Below are positions 1 to 9,882 of a stretch of 64,000 nucleotides of DNA, piece after piece. Position 1 is the first letter of the stretch. The number at the start of each line of letters is the position of its first letter. Source of the stretch: Syncephalis plumigaleata. Lineage: Eukaryota; Zoopagomycota; Zoopagomycetes; Zoopagales; Piptocephalidaceae. Location of the stretch: NCBI GenBank assembly GCA_025201365.1, contig JAIXMF010000014.1, positions 372,001-436,000 on the forward strand. Direction: 5' to 3'. Under the pieces are notes generated by a model that was not told the origin of the DNA, made no database searches, and was given only the letters and a program-made list of their open reading frames with translations. Made by a program: the position numbers and the translations under genes.

Positions 1-230
1 TGGAATGTAGTCAATACTAAGAATATGTGTATTGTTTAATGACAAGTGGAATGTAGTTGGCACTAAGAAGACAGTATTGGTAAAGAAGTAAAGGTAAAGC
101 AACAATGAAATAGAAACTTTGAAGTTGATTAGTAAATCATTAATGTCACTAGACGCTAGTAACAAACATGTCGATTAGTATTAGTATTTATTGATTGCTA
201 GTAATAGATGAATAAACTAAATATATTTAT
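1..230 (+). repeat. diverged copy of a repeat also found inside the Fanzor element
   Basis: This stretch aligns by eye, in the same orientation, with about 36240-36680 in the 5' noncoding part of the Fanzor element. Shared blocks include GACAAG followed by a GAAGTTAGCAC-like and an AAGAAGACAG block, then AGCAACAATGAAAT, then a GGATTGGTAAACCATTAA-like block. The order of the blocks is the same but spacing differs by insertions and deletions. The copy is cut by the window edge, so its full extent is unknown. It may be part of another old element copy or an independent repeat nested in both places. Positions 231-534 hold no gene I can see. Confidence 0.45.
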
Positions 231-534
231 TAAGCATCTTTGAATGGTTCTAATTGAATAACAGTGCGGTGCTTTGTGTAGTTAACTTATGTTTATAGAT
301 TATCACAATAAAGATATCGTTATAATGATGTCAGCATAATGGCACGATGTGTTAGTTGACGCGTAGATTAGCAATATCAATATATCACAGTCATACGAAC
401 TACGAAAATTCACATATAAAAATGAAGCTATACAAACAGTTAGTAAGCTAGAACATCTGCCCTTTACTGCTTTTATCGCGAAGCATATTGACTACAATTC
501 ATTTTTACTTAGCTTAGTTATATTAAAAGGTGAG

Positions 535-1396
535 ATGGGGGTGCTAAATAATGCGAATTGGTGCAATGTCTCTTGTCGACGCGTATCCACAAAGGATAAC
601 TGGCGATATGGGTATTCAAATCCTATTAACGTCGACAATATCAATAAGCGTGCCTGCAATACCAAGACTGAGTGCATTTTTGCATCAGCCAAGATAGCAG
701 CGGACAACCCATCCGCGCAAGCTTGTATGATTCGTATCGAATCAGGTGATGAAAGTGAACTTGTCACTGGTGGTGTCATCGTTAAAGACATCACTACGGA
801 TAGTGAGAATACTCTAGCCGCGATAACTCTACCGATGCAAGGACGAATATCATCGGTGCATCATTTAGGTCGTCAGTTTCTATTCGCTATGTCGCTTGAA
901 GCGAGGGGACGAGAGTATAACGCGTATTATGCTTGCGATTTCGACAAGCGGACTAGGCAATTTCAGGCATGTAAACAAGTATTAGGTGATGTGAGTTTTT
1001 ATTACATGGAATTTATTATATTTCAAAATCATTTTGTAACAATTGAGTCAGCGACCCTGACTCCAAAGATCAATGTGTACGATCTCAATAATGGAAGACT
1101 ACTACCTAATACCGCACCACATGTCGTTAATCTTTCGGGTGATTCCTACGCCGTCACTCTTTCGTTCCAATGGACATATGAAAGTGACGTGCTTCAGTTC
1201 ACGTATTCCACCGTGATTAAGCCACCAACACTTTATACTTACCCTATGAAGACAAAGATCCCAGTAACTTCGTACCTAAGTCCAATTCCTTAGTACAAAG
1301 AGGAGGACTATGTTACCAAGGTTATCATGGCGGGTGGTATAGCAAGACGATATAAAGCGGTGACACCGGTTCCTGTCACCATTGCCTATAAGAAAA
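535..1396 (+). pseudogene. S9A prolyl oligopeptidase / oligopeptidase B fragment
   Basis: The reading frame gives 252 residues. Its second half has the spacing of the beta-propeller of S9A peptidases (oligopeptidase B type): a segment around QNHFVTIES, a VYDLNNGR strand, and then the stretch ending FTYSTVIKPPTLYTYPMKT, which matches the family motif just before the linker to the catalytic domain. An in-frame TAG follows at 1291-1293. The same frame continues past it with YKEEDYVTKVIMAGG and TPVPVTIAYKKS, which again resembles the family's linker. The alpha/beta-hydrolase domain with Ser-Asp-His is absent, and the N-terminus does not look like a normal start. This is a truncated host-gene remnant. 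Family assignment is moderately sure. Confidence 0.5.
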
Positions 1397-2640
1397 GTTT
1401 TTTTTTCTTTTAATGTTGCCGTAGTGCATTTTTATTTTAATAAACTTATTTGACAACATTTAAATGAGTGATAATATGTAAGAGAATCTATTGTACAGGG
1501 ATATAATCGTCTTCCCTTTCCCCACTATCTCATCTTCCCTTCGTTCGTTTGTTTATTCACTCATTCAATAATCACGCAACTATTACCGTAACACTCATAG
1601 ATGATAGCAATGCTCGTTAACACACACACACTCGTCTATTCCTTTTTATTCTTTTATTCCTCCTCTGACCACACATACACCACTACAACTCATGCTTTTC
1701 CTCTTACTCCACCTTCGTTTATAGTCATCAACAGGCTACGCTTAGCTGCAAGCGTATACTACTTGTATTTGTGTTGTTCTCGATCGGTCGTCTTATTCCC
1801 GTCTAGTCTGCTGCTTTGCCACTGACTACTTGTCGATTATGTTGATTGTATGCCGCATACTCGTATTTTGTATCACTACTCGTCGACAGTCTCACTCCAA
1901 TATGTATACTCTGTCATAAGCACACTTTGCTCTTCACGCTGTGTAGTAGCTGGTTCTTTATTCGTTGTCGATCAACGTGGCATATACCCCACTGGGTCTT
2001 TCATACTGATCTATCCTCTATTCAATTCTCTCTTTCTCGCTCCCTTGTCTACTTGCTTGCGACACTCCCTTGCCCTCACTCGTGTATTTCTATTATTTCA
2101 TGCCGTGCCCTTTATTCACGGCGTTTGCTTGCTACATTGTACCACTTTATTCGCGTTGACTTGCTGATCATTGCTCGTAGTATGTGGGAACACGTACGTA
2201 TACGTAACACTCGCGCTATGCATTAGACACCACGCTTGCTTGCCAGCATACAACGTCTCCACTCGCTGCTTTGCATTACTTACTCGTGCTTTATACATAT
2301 ATGCAAGTACACGGTACTCGTGTTAATTACTAACCAATGCCGTTTGTTCATCCAATTGCGACATGTATACGTAACAAACACTACACCTTCTACTCATGTG
2401 TTGTGAAAGTACGCGTACATACATAATATCCGCGCTAACTACTACCCATTACGTCGCTTAGCACTTTGTATTTGTAGTGGTACTGTCTGACATTGTATTG
2501 CATATTGTATATGTGCCGAGGCAATCCTATATGATGGTTATATCTTTATTTGCATAGTATACATCAATAGCTAACATGGCACTAATAGAGGGTAATAACG
2601 GCATTAGTACATCCATTCATTGATCATTAGCATGCTATTA
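1397..2640. other. gene-free, pyrimidine-rich intergenic DNA
   Basis: From about 1490 to 2480 the plus strand is strongly C/T-rich, with recurring short words such as CTCGT, CTTGCTTG and TTTATTC. Reading frames exist because of this skew but none resembles a protein. The purine-rich complement has a similar texture to 35560-36100 inside the Fanzor element, but I could not align the two convincingly. Confidence 0.5.
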
Positions 2641-2646
2641 TATGGC

Positions 2647-3375
2647 TTCTCCAATCGATTAACACAGTAAGTCATTAACATTTGTTCTTATTACTAAATA
2701 ATCTTGCGCATTCATTAGCACCATTATTATTATTATTGAAGTCAATATATGACATCTGTGTCCGTGTATGCAATTAATGCTCTCTATAGTACATTCGCCT
2801 TATAGTCGCTATTAATCGTGTTCATTATATGGCTGCGTATACAGTATCTTAGTGTTATACATTGAACATCGTATGCTTATAAATATGATACTTTATTAGC
2901 ATTCTAGATAAAACATTATATCTATTAACTATATCCTACATTGTAGCGTATCTATTAATGTGTGCAATGTAGTCAACCGTAGTAACATTTCGCTGATTGT
3001 AGATGTTGCTTTGCAAATGCTTAAACATCATATGTTAATTCAAGTAGCCAAAATACAGAATACACTAGACACATATGCATTAAAATAAGCTAGATCTATC
3101 ATAGAGCTTTTCATTATTTGGCAGGTACATTCTCAGTGCAAGGTAAATTTTAGTTATCCAAAGCATTGTTTGATGTGGCCTTAATGGCATTCGCATTGTG
3201 GTAAATAACATAAGACGAATGCTTAACACAGAACAAAGCATCTGCTAATGCGGGATTCCACATATGCATAATGATAACGACAATGGTGCTAACTAGTATG
3301 TAACATTACTAATAAGAGTAAAGGCTAAAGGCCATTAATGCTAACTAGTTGAAAAAACCATGTATTCAAAGGTAT
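2647..3375. mobile_element. degenerate TIR element (MITE-like), relative of the copies at 16.8, 20.3 and 21.4 kb
   Basis: The left end (TCCAATCGATTAACA then CATTTGTTCTTATTACTAAA) matches the left end of the copy at 16793. The right end (ATAAGAGTAAAGG, then GCTAACTAGTTG and AAAAAACCATGTA) is an imperfect inverted counterpart. No coding potential is visible inside. Microsatellite-like GTTGTTGTT lies at about 3428-3440. The exact termini are uncertain because both ends have decayed. Confidence 0.4.
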
Positions 3376-3662
3376 GAACGTTTCGTAAGAAGACAATATC
3401 AATATGGTTTACATTGCATTGATGATTGTTGTTGTTGTTGTTACAAATAACAAAGATATATTTGGTAGAATACACATATACTCGTCATATATATGTTTGT
3501 TGTGATTGACGACATACACCATCAGATGTCGTGAAGGTGATGATTTCATACGTTGTCACTACATAATGCATACATACACACACAGATGCATAATAAAGAA
3601 TTAATAACGAGTAAGCACTGATGAACACATATTATATTGGAATGATCTATCTGTCCACTATC

Positions 3663-4352
3663 TTAGAGTTTACTAATAAGACGTGTGGCAGATGACGATG
3701 CTTGCCTGGATGAATGAGATACGTTGAGATGATGTCGTTGCTGGTACTCCTCGGCACCAGGTACCGTGGATCGGTCAACCTCTTCGTCACGATGCCAATC
3801 GGGCGGGCAATGATTCTGGCTGATACGCTGCACATCGGTGGTAATGCGGCCGAATTCATCGGGTGCCAAACGAACATCGCGTACCACGGCATTGCTGGAC
3901 ACGGTCGATGTTGGAATGCGTACCTGTTCATCGTCATTAGTGTGTTCCGGGTCCTTTTCTAATGGAGGCAAGACATATCCCGTAGCACCAGTTGTGGCAC
4001 CAGTAGTAGCAGTTGTAGCTTTTGGTGAACTTGCCAACTGACCGGGTGAAGCGGTGGATGGCGACGATTGATGTGTTGCACCGGTTGTGTCCGTGCCAGT
4101 CTCAACATAGGCATCTGGCCGTACTGACTCGCTTGGTAGATTGGCCGAATGGACAGCTAGTGCTGCATTATCGTGAAGCACCAGCGAATGATCGAGTTGT
4201 GCCATGCTCGGTACAAATGCCGGTGCAGATGGTGTTGCCGTGTTCGTTTCCGTGGTAATTGAGGCACGACGATCTCGACGTCTTGATGGACTACGGGCAG
4301 ACCTGCCGTTCATGTTGTTGGCTGATGAGCGTGTCGTATAATAGTTAGGCAT
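3663..4352 (-). CDS. hypothetical Ser/Thr-rich protein
   Basis: A 229-residue reading frame begins at an ATG whose complement is at 4350-4352. The product is rich in Ser, Thr, Ala and Pro, has an Arg-rich patch near the N-terminus (SARSPSRRRDRRAS) and a run of TTATTGATTGATG-type repeats in the middle. I see no signal peptide, membrane segment or known domain. Codon use is balanced, unlike the surrounding AT-rich DNA, which argues for a real exon. It could be one exon of a longer gene: membrane-like frames lie upstream on the same strand at 4443-4742, but I could not join them with convincing splice sites. Function unknown. Confidence 0.4.
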   Translation of the reverse strand: MPNYYTTRSSANNMNGRSARSPSRRRDRRASITTETNTATPSAPAFVPSMAQLDHSLVLHDNAALAVHSANLPSESVRPDAYVETGTDTTGATHQSSPSTASPGQLASSPKATTATTGATTGATGYVLPPLEKDPEHTNDDEQVRIPTSTVSSNAVVRDVRLAPDEFGRITTDVQRISQNHCPPDWHRDEEVDRSTVPGAEEYQQRHHLNVSHSSRQASSSATRLISKL

Positions 4353-5457
4353 GATGATGTCGATGATAGATTATATTGATGAGGATGATGAGGATGATGC
4401 TATTGAGAATGGTGATATCAGAATATTAGTTTGTTTCTGAATTCATAGTAGTAGTAGTAATAAACTTACTATTGGCAATACTAGCGATGAATATAATAGT
4501 AAGAATGTGGTTGAAGAGCGTTGTAGAACAACGTGTATAATGGTGCTAGTATTCCCTTTTGCATTCGAGTGCTGTTGCTGTTGTAATGAGTGTAGTCTTG
4601 CCTGCCTGCTCGTTGCTAGGTTGCAGAGAACAGTTGTGAGAAAGAATGCCTGAATCAAGTATACGCCAGTGAATGAGTAGACTGGTCGATATGGAAAAAG
4701 AAGAAGAAGAATAGAAAAAGGATAGCTGACTAGTACGAGCAAACAAGGAGCGACTATAACCTACTTATCAACTATTAGCAAGAAGACTCGATCTATTTAA
4801 GACACGATTCAAGACATGTGCCTTCCTTTGTACTAGACATTCTGTATTCCCACATCAAGCATGGAAGAACAGGAACAAAAGGAGGAGAATACGACACTTT
4901 CGTTCAGTGTAGACATGCACCGCACCACGCACACACATGCGTAAATGATACATCCAACTGCCGTCGTCCATTCTAGAAAGACGACTTGTACCATCAGCAG
5001 GGGTACTTTTTGTCTGCTTGTCCTTCTACCTACCTACTCCGCTTGCATCCTTGCCTTACTTGTTTCTTTCCTCTCTTCCTCTATTCTTAGTAACACACTA
5101 TTATGATTCGTGAATGATATTGTGAATGGGGCCACACGCCATTCCCCAACCCATTTGCATCATCATTATATCAAATGATATAATGGTAACGACGTGCTCT
5201 AGCTGGTAGTACTTGTACGCATTGACCACCATAATGGGATGGCCATTTCTATCATCATTATCCGTAATAAAAGGAATAACCCACAGCTTTATTGATCAAT
5301 TAGTAGACAGGAATGGTTGTTTGCAGTTAAAGTTTACTAGGCAACAAGACACGTCCGTGTAGCGATGCTATAATCAGCTAGTTAACAAAAAGTCAAGTGC
5401 TACACGGCTGCTCATTATATCGTGTATAGACTAGTGGACAGATGATCGCCTAACATA
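4353..5457. other. intergenic, no assignable gene
   Basis: The minus strand carries Leu-rich frames at 4443-4746 that arise from GAT/GTA-rich simple sequence. The rest is AT-rich DNA without recognisable genes or RNA genes. Confidence 0.4.
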
Positions 5458-6001
5458 CAAGCTTTTTCCATCCAATTTGCGCAGTTAGCCTTTTGTTTTT
5501 ACGAATAAATAATAGTTATGATAGCACTTACAAGTATCTTTTGGGGTGTGGTCGCGATAACGCCACGGTTAATTTGATTTTTGTTGTTTGGACCCCCGTT
5601 GTCCTTGTCCTTGTTTCTTTGAACGTTTAGAAGGAACGGCACCTCGTTGGAATTGCTCTGGAACACGGCCTTCAGCACGATGACTGCGGATAATCTGAAT
5701 GAAATTCAGACATGCAGCCATATCCCGATTCCATACACGATACTCAATAGCTACTTGTAAGTACATGACATGGCAATATCCAACTATACTAGTACACTTG
5801 TATCATCTACCTTATAGAATTGATGATGATAGTTATCGCTATCAATAAATGGTTTATTACTAATACTGTATTGTTATTATTATCATGCTGTGTCAATTGG
5901 CATTTCTATGGTGATAATAGTGTTAACTATTGTCCAAATCTTTTTATTATTAAACTGCAAACGTTAAAGGATAAATGCGCAAATTGGATGGAAAAGCACT
6001 G
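5458..6001 (-). mobile_element. internally deleted Fanzor element (544 bp), TA flanked
   Basis: Both ends carry the inverted repeat core TTTTTCCATCCAATTTGCGC / GCGCAAATTGGATGGAAAA, and the element is flanked by TA at 5456-5457 and 6002-6003. In minus orientation the first ~255 bp match the left end of the full element (35285-35537). The remaining ~285 bp match its right end from about 39000 to 39283. About 3.4 kb in between, including most of the nuclease gene, is missing. The C-terminal peptide differs from the full copy at several residues, so this is not a recent deletion product of that particular copy. It should be immobile without help but keeps all terminal sequence. Confidence 0.9.
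5569..5766 (-). pseudogene. Fanzor C-terminal fragment in the deleted element
   Basis: The 65-residue frame starts in left-end sequence (MYLQVAIEYR) and then enters the last ~53 residues of the Fanzor protein, including WNRDMAACLNFIQIIRSHR, which holds the last RuvC aspartate, and the basic Gln/Gly-rich tail. Compared with the full copy there are substitutions such as RAEGRVPEQ versus RADGRIPTQ. On its own it cannot form a nuclease. Retention of this part is more likely due to its overlap with terminal or noncoding-RNA sequence than to any protein function. Confidence 0.85.
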
Positions 6002-6003
6002 TA

Positions 6004-6796
6004 ATAGAGAATGCGTTGAATTTTAATCAACAGGATAAATTATGATTATAAACTTGTATTTGTTGTTGTTGTCGATGCTAATGATGAATAAATAAAAGCA
6101 TAGATGATTGTTCGCTGGCTACGTGCAATAATAATAATAATAAATAGCGTCAGAAATTAGACATTCGACACGGTCATCACTGAGCCAAGAAATTTTGTAC
6201 ACTCTTGACCTTCGCCAGTGATGACACCTCCGTCCGCCCGTCTAATGTTATCATCACGCGCTACTATTATAGAATTACGTATGACTAAATGCAGTATGCT
6301 GCCTCGCATAGTCGACACATGGGACCTAGATTCTCTCTCGGTACCCCACCTTGTATATTGAGTGACTGTGCTCGATCTAATTGAGGAAATAGAGGAATAT
6401 CTATAGCTTCCGCATAAAGCATCTACGTAATTAACGATTCTAGGTTATTGCTCTATTCGAATCGCATCGATTTACATCTAATTAGTAACGATGCAGCTCT
6501 ACGCTGTAAAAAAGTAGTATTACACTAATAACATTATGGTTTATTTGTTTTGTTTTGATAAAGACGGCATATGCCAACGGTTTGACAAGAAAAATAACAT
6601 CAACCCCATCAATCCATCGCGACGAAAACCATAACAATCCTTGACGCTCACGTCCTACGTTCACGCCATTAACGCTTTTCTATTTATTCTACTTTACAAT
6701 TTATCTATCTCTCTCCTCTTACTTTGCTAGTGCAAAGAAATTCATCTTCACTAAGAAGTCAGTTCTCGATTTGCTTATTCAATAGTTATCATTAGG
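6004..6796. other. intergenic / upstream region of the M36 protease gene
   Basis: There is no recognisable gene. The ~100 bp before the protease start are rich in CT (TCTCTCCTCTTAC), a common fungal promoter texture. No clear TATA box is visible. Confidence 0.4.
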
Positions 6797-8725
6797 ATGA
6801 TGATGATGAACACTCGTCTTGTCGTCGCGGCGCTAGTCATGATTAGTGCTGCATCAGTAGTGTTGGCGGAACGTGTCAAAGTTGATTTGATAAATCCGGA
6901 TCCAATTCCTAAATTCGAGGTTGTTTCCCGTTCGTCGGCACTCCGTCAACAAAGTCGTAACTTCGCTGCAAATGGCAAGCCAGAGGATGTCGCCATAGCA
7001 TTCGCTCGACAACATCTAAAGGTCAATAATGGCGACTACGTTGTTAAAGACGCTTACTCAAGCAAGTCAACTGGCGTCACCCACGTATACCTTAAGCAGG
7101 TATTCCAAGGTGTCGAGATAGCCAACGGTGACATTTCCGTCAATGTCGATGCTAAAGGCACGATCATTGCCTATGGCGATAACTTCTACCGTAATGCCGA
7201 CGCATCCAAGCGCAAACTATGGGCCGGTCAATCCTCGTCACGTTTCGTCGAACCGAACAAGGCATTCGTGTCGCTAGCCAATCATATCGGCAGGCCAATT
7301 GAAGCCTCCAAGATTACCGTGTCATCCCGTACTAGTCTAGTTGGTAACAAGCCAGAATACGTGCTATCCGGTATTCCTTACGCAAAGGACGAGGTCATTG
7401 CCAAGCAGTCCTATATCCAAACAAGTGAAGGTGCTCTGGAGGCCACCTGGGAATTCTTCATCGATCTCGGTGAAAACTATTTCAATGCACATGTGCCAGC
7501 CGATGGTGGAAAACTTATTTCCATCAACGATTGGATTTCCGATGCCAGCTATAATGTGGTCAATTTCGAAGAATCCGACATTGGAACAGGTGGTCGTGTC
7601 GTATTAACCGATCCTGCCAACACTAAGGCATCTCCCAGGGGATGGCACGACTTTAATGGTGCCAATACGCGTACCACTCTTGGTAACAATGTCGAAGCGA
7701 TTGCTCCAGCCAATGCCCGACAAAGGACTACAGCCACACAGCCGATCTCTGCCAATCTGAAATTCGACTATCCTGTTGACCTTACCAAGGACCCAAGCAC
7801 TTATCGTGAGGCTGCTGTTACCAACTTGTTCTACATGAACAACATCATGCACGATGTATTCTATCAGTATGGTTTCGACGAAGCATCCGGCAACTTCCAG
7901 AACAACAACTACGGAAAAGGCGGTGTCGGTGGTGATCATGTCCTAGCTAATGCGCAAGATCCATCCGGCTACAATAACGCCAACTTCTACACGCCACCCG
8001 ATGGTCAGCGTCCGCGCATGCGCATGTATACATGGACAGTTACAAATCCACAACGCGATGGTGATTTCGAGAACGATATCATCGCTCACGAATACACACA
8101 CGGTATCTCTACCCGTTTGACCGGTGGGCCGGCCAACTCCAATTGTTTGGGTTCCGGTGAGGCAGGCGGTATGGGTGAAGGCTGGGGCGACTTTGTCGGT
8201 ATGTGGCTACGTCTCAAGAGGGGTGATAATCACGACAAGGCCATAACACTGGGCGATTACGTGAACACCAAGGGTATTCGCCGCTATCCATATAGCACTG
8301 ATATGAAGGTGAATCCAACCACTTACGGCTTAGTGTACACCAACGGATGGACTGAAGTTCATTCCATTGGTGAAATCTGGGCCAATATGCTATATCAAAT
8401 GTACTGGAACTTGGTCGACAAACTAGGATTCAACGAGGACAAATACTCGGCTGATCTTACCAAGGGTAATACGCTAGCTGCCAAACTGGTCATTGACGGT
8501 ATGAAACTGCAGCCATGCCGTCCGACATTTATTTCTGCTCGTGACGCCATTCTTCAAGCCGAGCAACAGAATACCGGTGGCAAGCACAAGTGTGAGATCT
8601 GGGCTGCCTTCGCTAAGCGCGGTCTCGGTGCGAAGGCTGAAACTAACGGTAGTTCAAAGGTCACTGAAGACTTTTCACTTCCTGCCGAATGCGGCGGAAC
8701 AGCCACACCAAGTCCAGGAGAGTAG
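6797..8725 (+). CDS. fungalysin-type secreted metalloprotease (family M36)
   Basis: This is an extracellular zinc endopeptidase of 642 residues in a single exon. The start gives four consecutive Met codons and a signal peptide ending near VVLAERV. Residues ~35-230 form the FTP/propeptide region (GVTHVYLKQVFQGVEIANGDISVNVD, typical of fungalysin). The mature domain contains the zinc-binding HEYTH at residues 431-435 and the third ligand Glu461 in GMGEGWGDF, followed by the conserved region ending CEIWAAFAKRGLG. Length agrees with M36 enzymes (~600-650). The propeptide is expected to inhibit the enzyme until it is removed. No break is seen. Such enzymes degrade external protein for nutrition or host invasion. 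The family is certain; the substrate is not known. Confidence 0.95.
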   Translation: MMMMNTRLVVAALVMISAASVVLAERVKVDLINPDPIPKFEVVSRSSALRQQSRNFAANGKPEDVAIAFARQHLKVNNGDYVVKDAYSSKSTGVTHVYLKQVFQGVEIANGDISVNVDAKGTIIAYGDNFYRNADASKRKLWAGQSSSRFVEPNKAFVSLANHIGRPIEASKITVSSRTSLVGNKPEYVLSGIPYAKDEVIAKQSYIQTSEGALEATWEFFIDLGENYFNAHVPADGGKLISINDWISDASYNVVNFEESDIGTGGRVVLTDPANTKASPRGWHDFNGANTRTTLGNNVEAIAPANARQRTTATQPISANLKFDYPVDLTKDPSTYREAAVTNLFYMNNIMHDVFYQYGFDEASGNFQNNNYGKGGVGGDHVLANAQDPSGYNNANFYTPPDGQRPRMRMYTWTVTNPQRDGDFENDIIAHEYTHGISTRLTGGPANSNCLGSGEAGGMGEGWGDFVGMWLRLKRGDNHDKAITLGDYVNTKGIRRYPYSTDMKVNPTTYGLVYTNGWTEVHSIGEIWANMLYQMYWNLVDKLGFNEDKYSADLTKGNTLAAKLVIDGMKLQPCRPTFISARDAILQAEQQNTGGKHKCEIWAAFAKRGLGAKAETNGSSKVTEDFSLPAECGGTATPSPGE

Positions 8726-9882
8726 AATCCAGAGGAGCAAAAACCATAAGCCGTAATGTCGATAGTTAAGCTTGTACGCTGCACTAATCACGAATATTTT
8801 GCATTCCTTTTATCCTAATGAATTCATTTTAATAAAGCAGAATAATTTATTTTAGAAAAATGCAGGTCTACGCTAACAGAGTTATAATAAAATAATAACA
8901 GTAACGCAATGATACACCAACAACTCTTGATAGATGGCAGTTTCATTAAGCCTATACCAAAGCTACCTATTGATATGCCCAAGTGCATGCATGGTGATTG
9001 GCGGATATAAGGGACAAAAAGCCGGTCTCATACATATGATACGTGATTTCATTGCTTTGATAAAGGTCAATAGTTCGGTTCGATCGTCATTACAAAGATA
9101 TGGTACGCATACATGACGATATCTATTGTTGACGGGAAAAGAGGTCAGATGTAAAACAGTTTCGGATCAATATACGATGTCATTGAGTGAGTACTATCTT
9201 GCCGGTCAGTGTATTCAGTCTTCCTCCTCCTAGTTATCCTGCTACAATGAAGTATTTTGCACTATTGCCAAGAGTCAATGCACCTGATACGTACTTGGCA
9301 GGTTCGGATAAATTTCTCCGCTAAACAAGCAGCCACAGTTGCATCACCTATTGCGAGTGTACGAGGTAATGACATAATGTGTGAACACAAGAACACGACA
9401 CACGATATGCTTGTGCAAGCAAACAATACACCACTATATTGGATAACATTTATACAATGATATACAATTCATTAAACTGATCGAATAGCTGACCAGCTGA
9501 CTCGTTGTCGATGAATATCCTGAATAAATCATGTGCTGACAAGTAGGATATAACGATAATTATCCTGTCACATGGTTACAAGTGTATCGCATGTAGTGAG
9601 GCGAAGTCCGCGTGTTACGTCTGGCATGTTGCACTATACTGATGATGATGATAATGATGATGATAATGATGCATCTGCAATGGACTCGGTATTTCGGTAT
9701 TAAAAAAACGGAATTGCTATAATGTTGTATTCTAAATGCTGTTTCACTATAAATACTCGCGAGATTAGCGGCGTGGTAAGTCTGTAGGTATTCCTTACAC
9801 TATTCGTATTCTTTCTGTTCACATTCAAGATATTTGTCTAGTTAACAAACGCAACCACGTCAGTCAAAAGAAGAGAAACATC
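8726..9882. other. intergenic with P450 promoter
   Basis: Apart from an ATG-rich AT stretch, the 1.1 kb holds no convincing gene; small frames at 8934 and 9257 lack any recognisable feature. A repeated GATGATGATAATG block lies at about 9640-9670. Confidence 0.4.
9748..9755 (+). promoter_or_regulatory. TATA box of the P450 gene
   Basis: TATAAATA lies 128-135 bp upstream of the P450 start codon, followed by pyrimidine-rich DNA. The position is compatible with a fungal TATA promoter. Confidence 0.4.
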
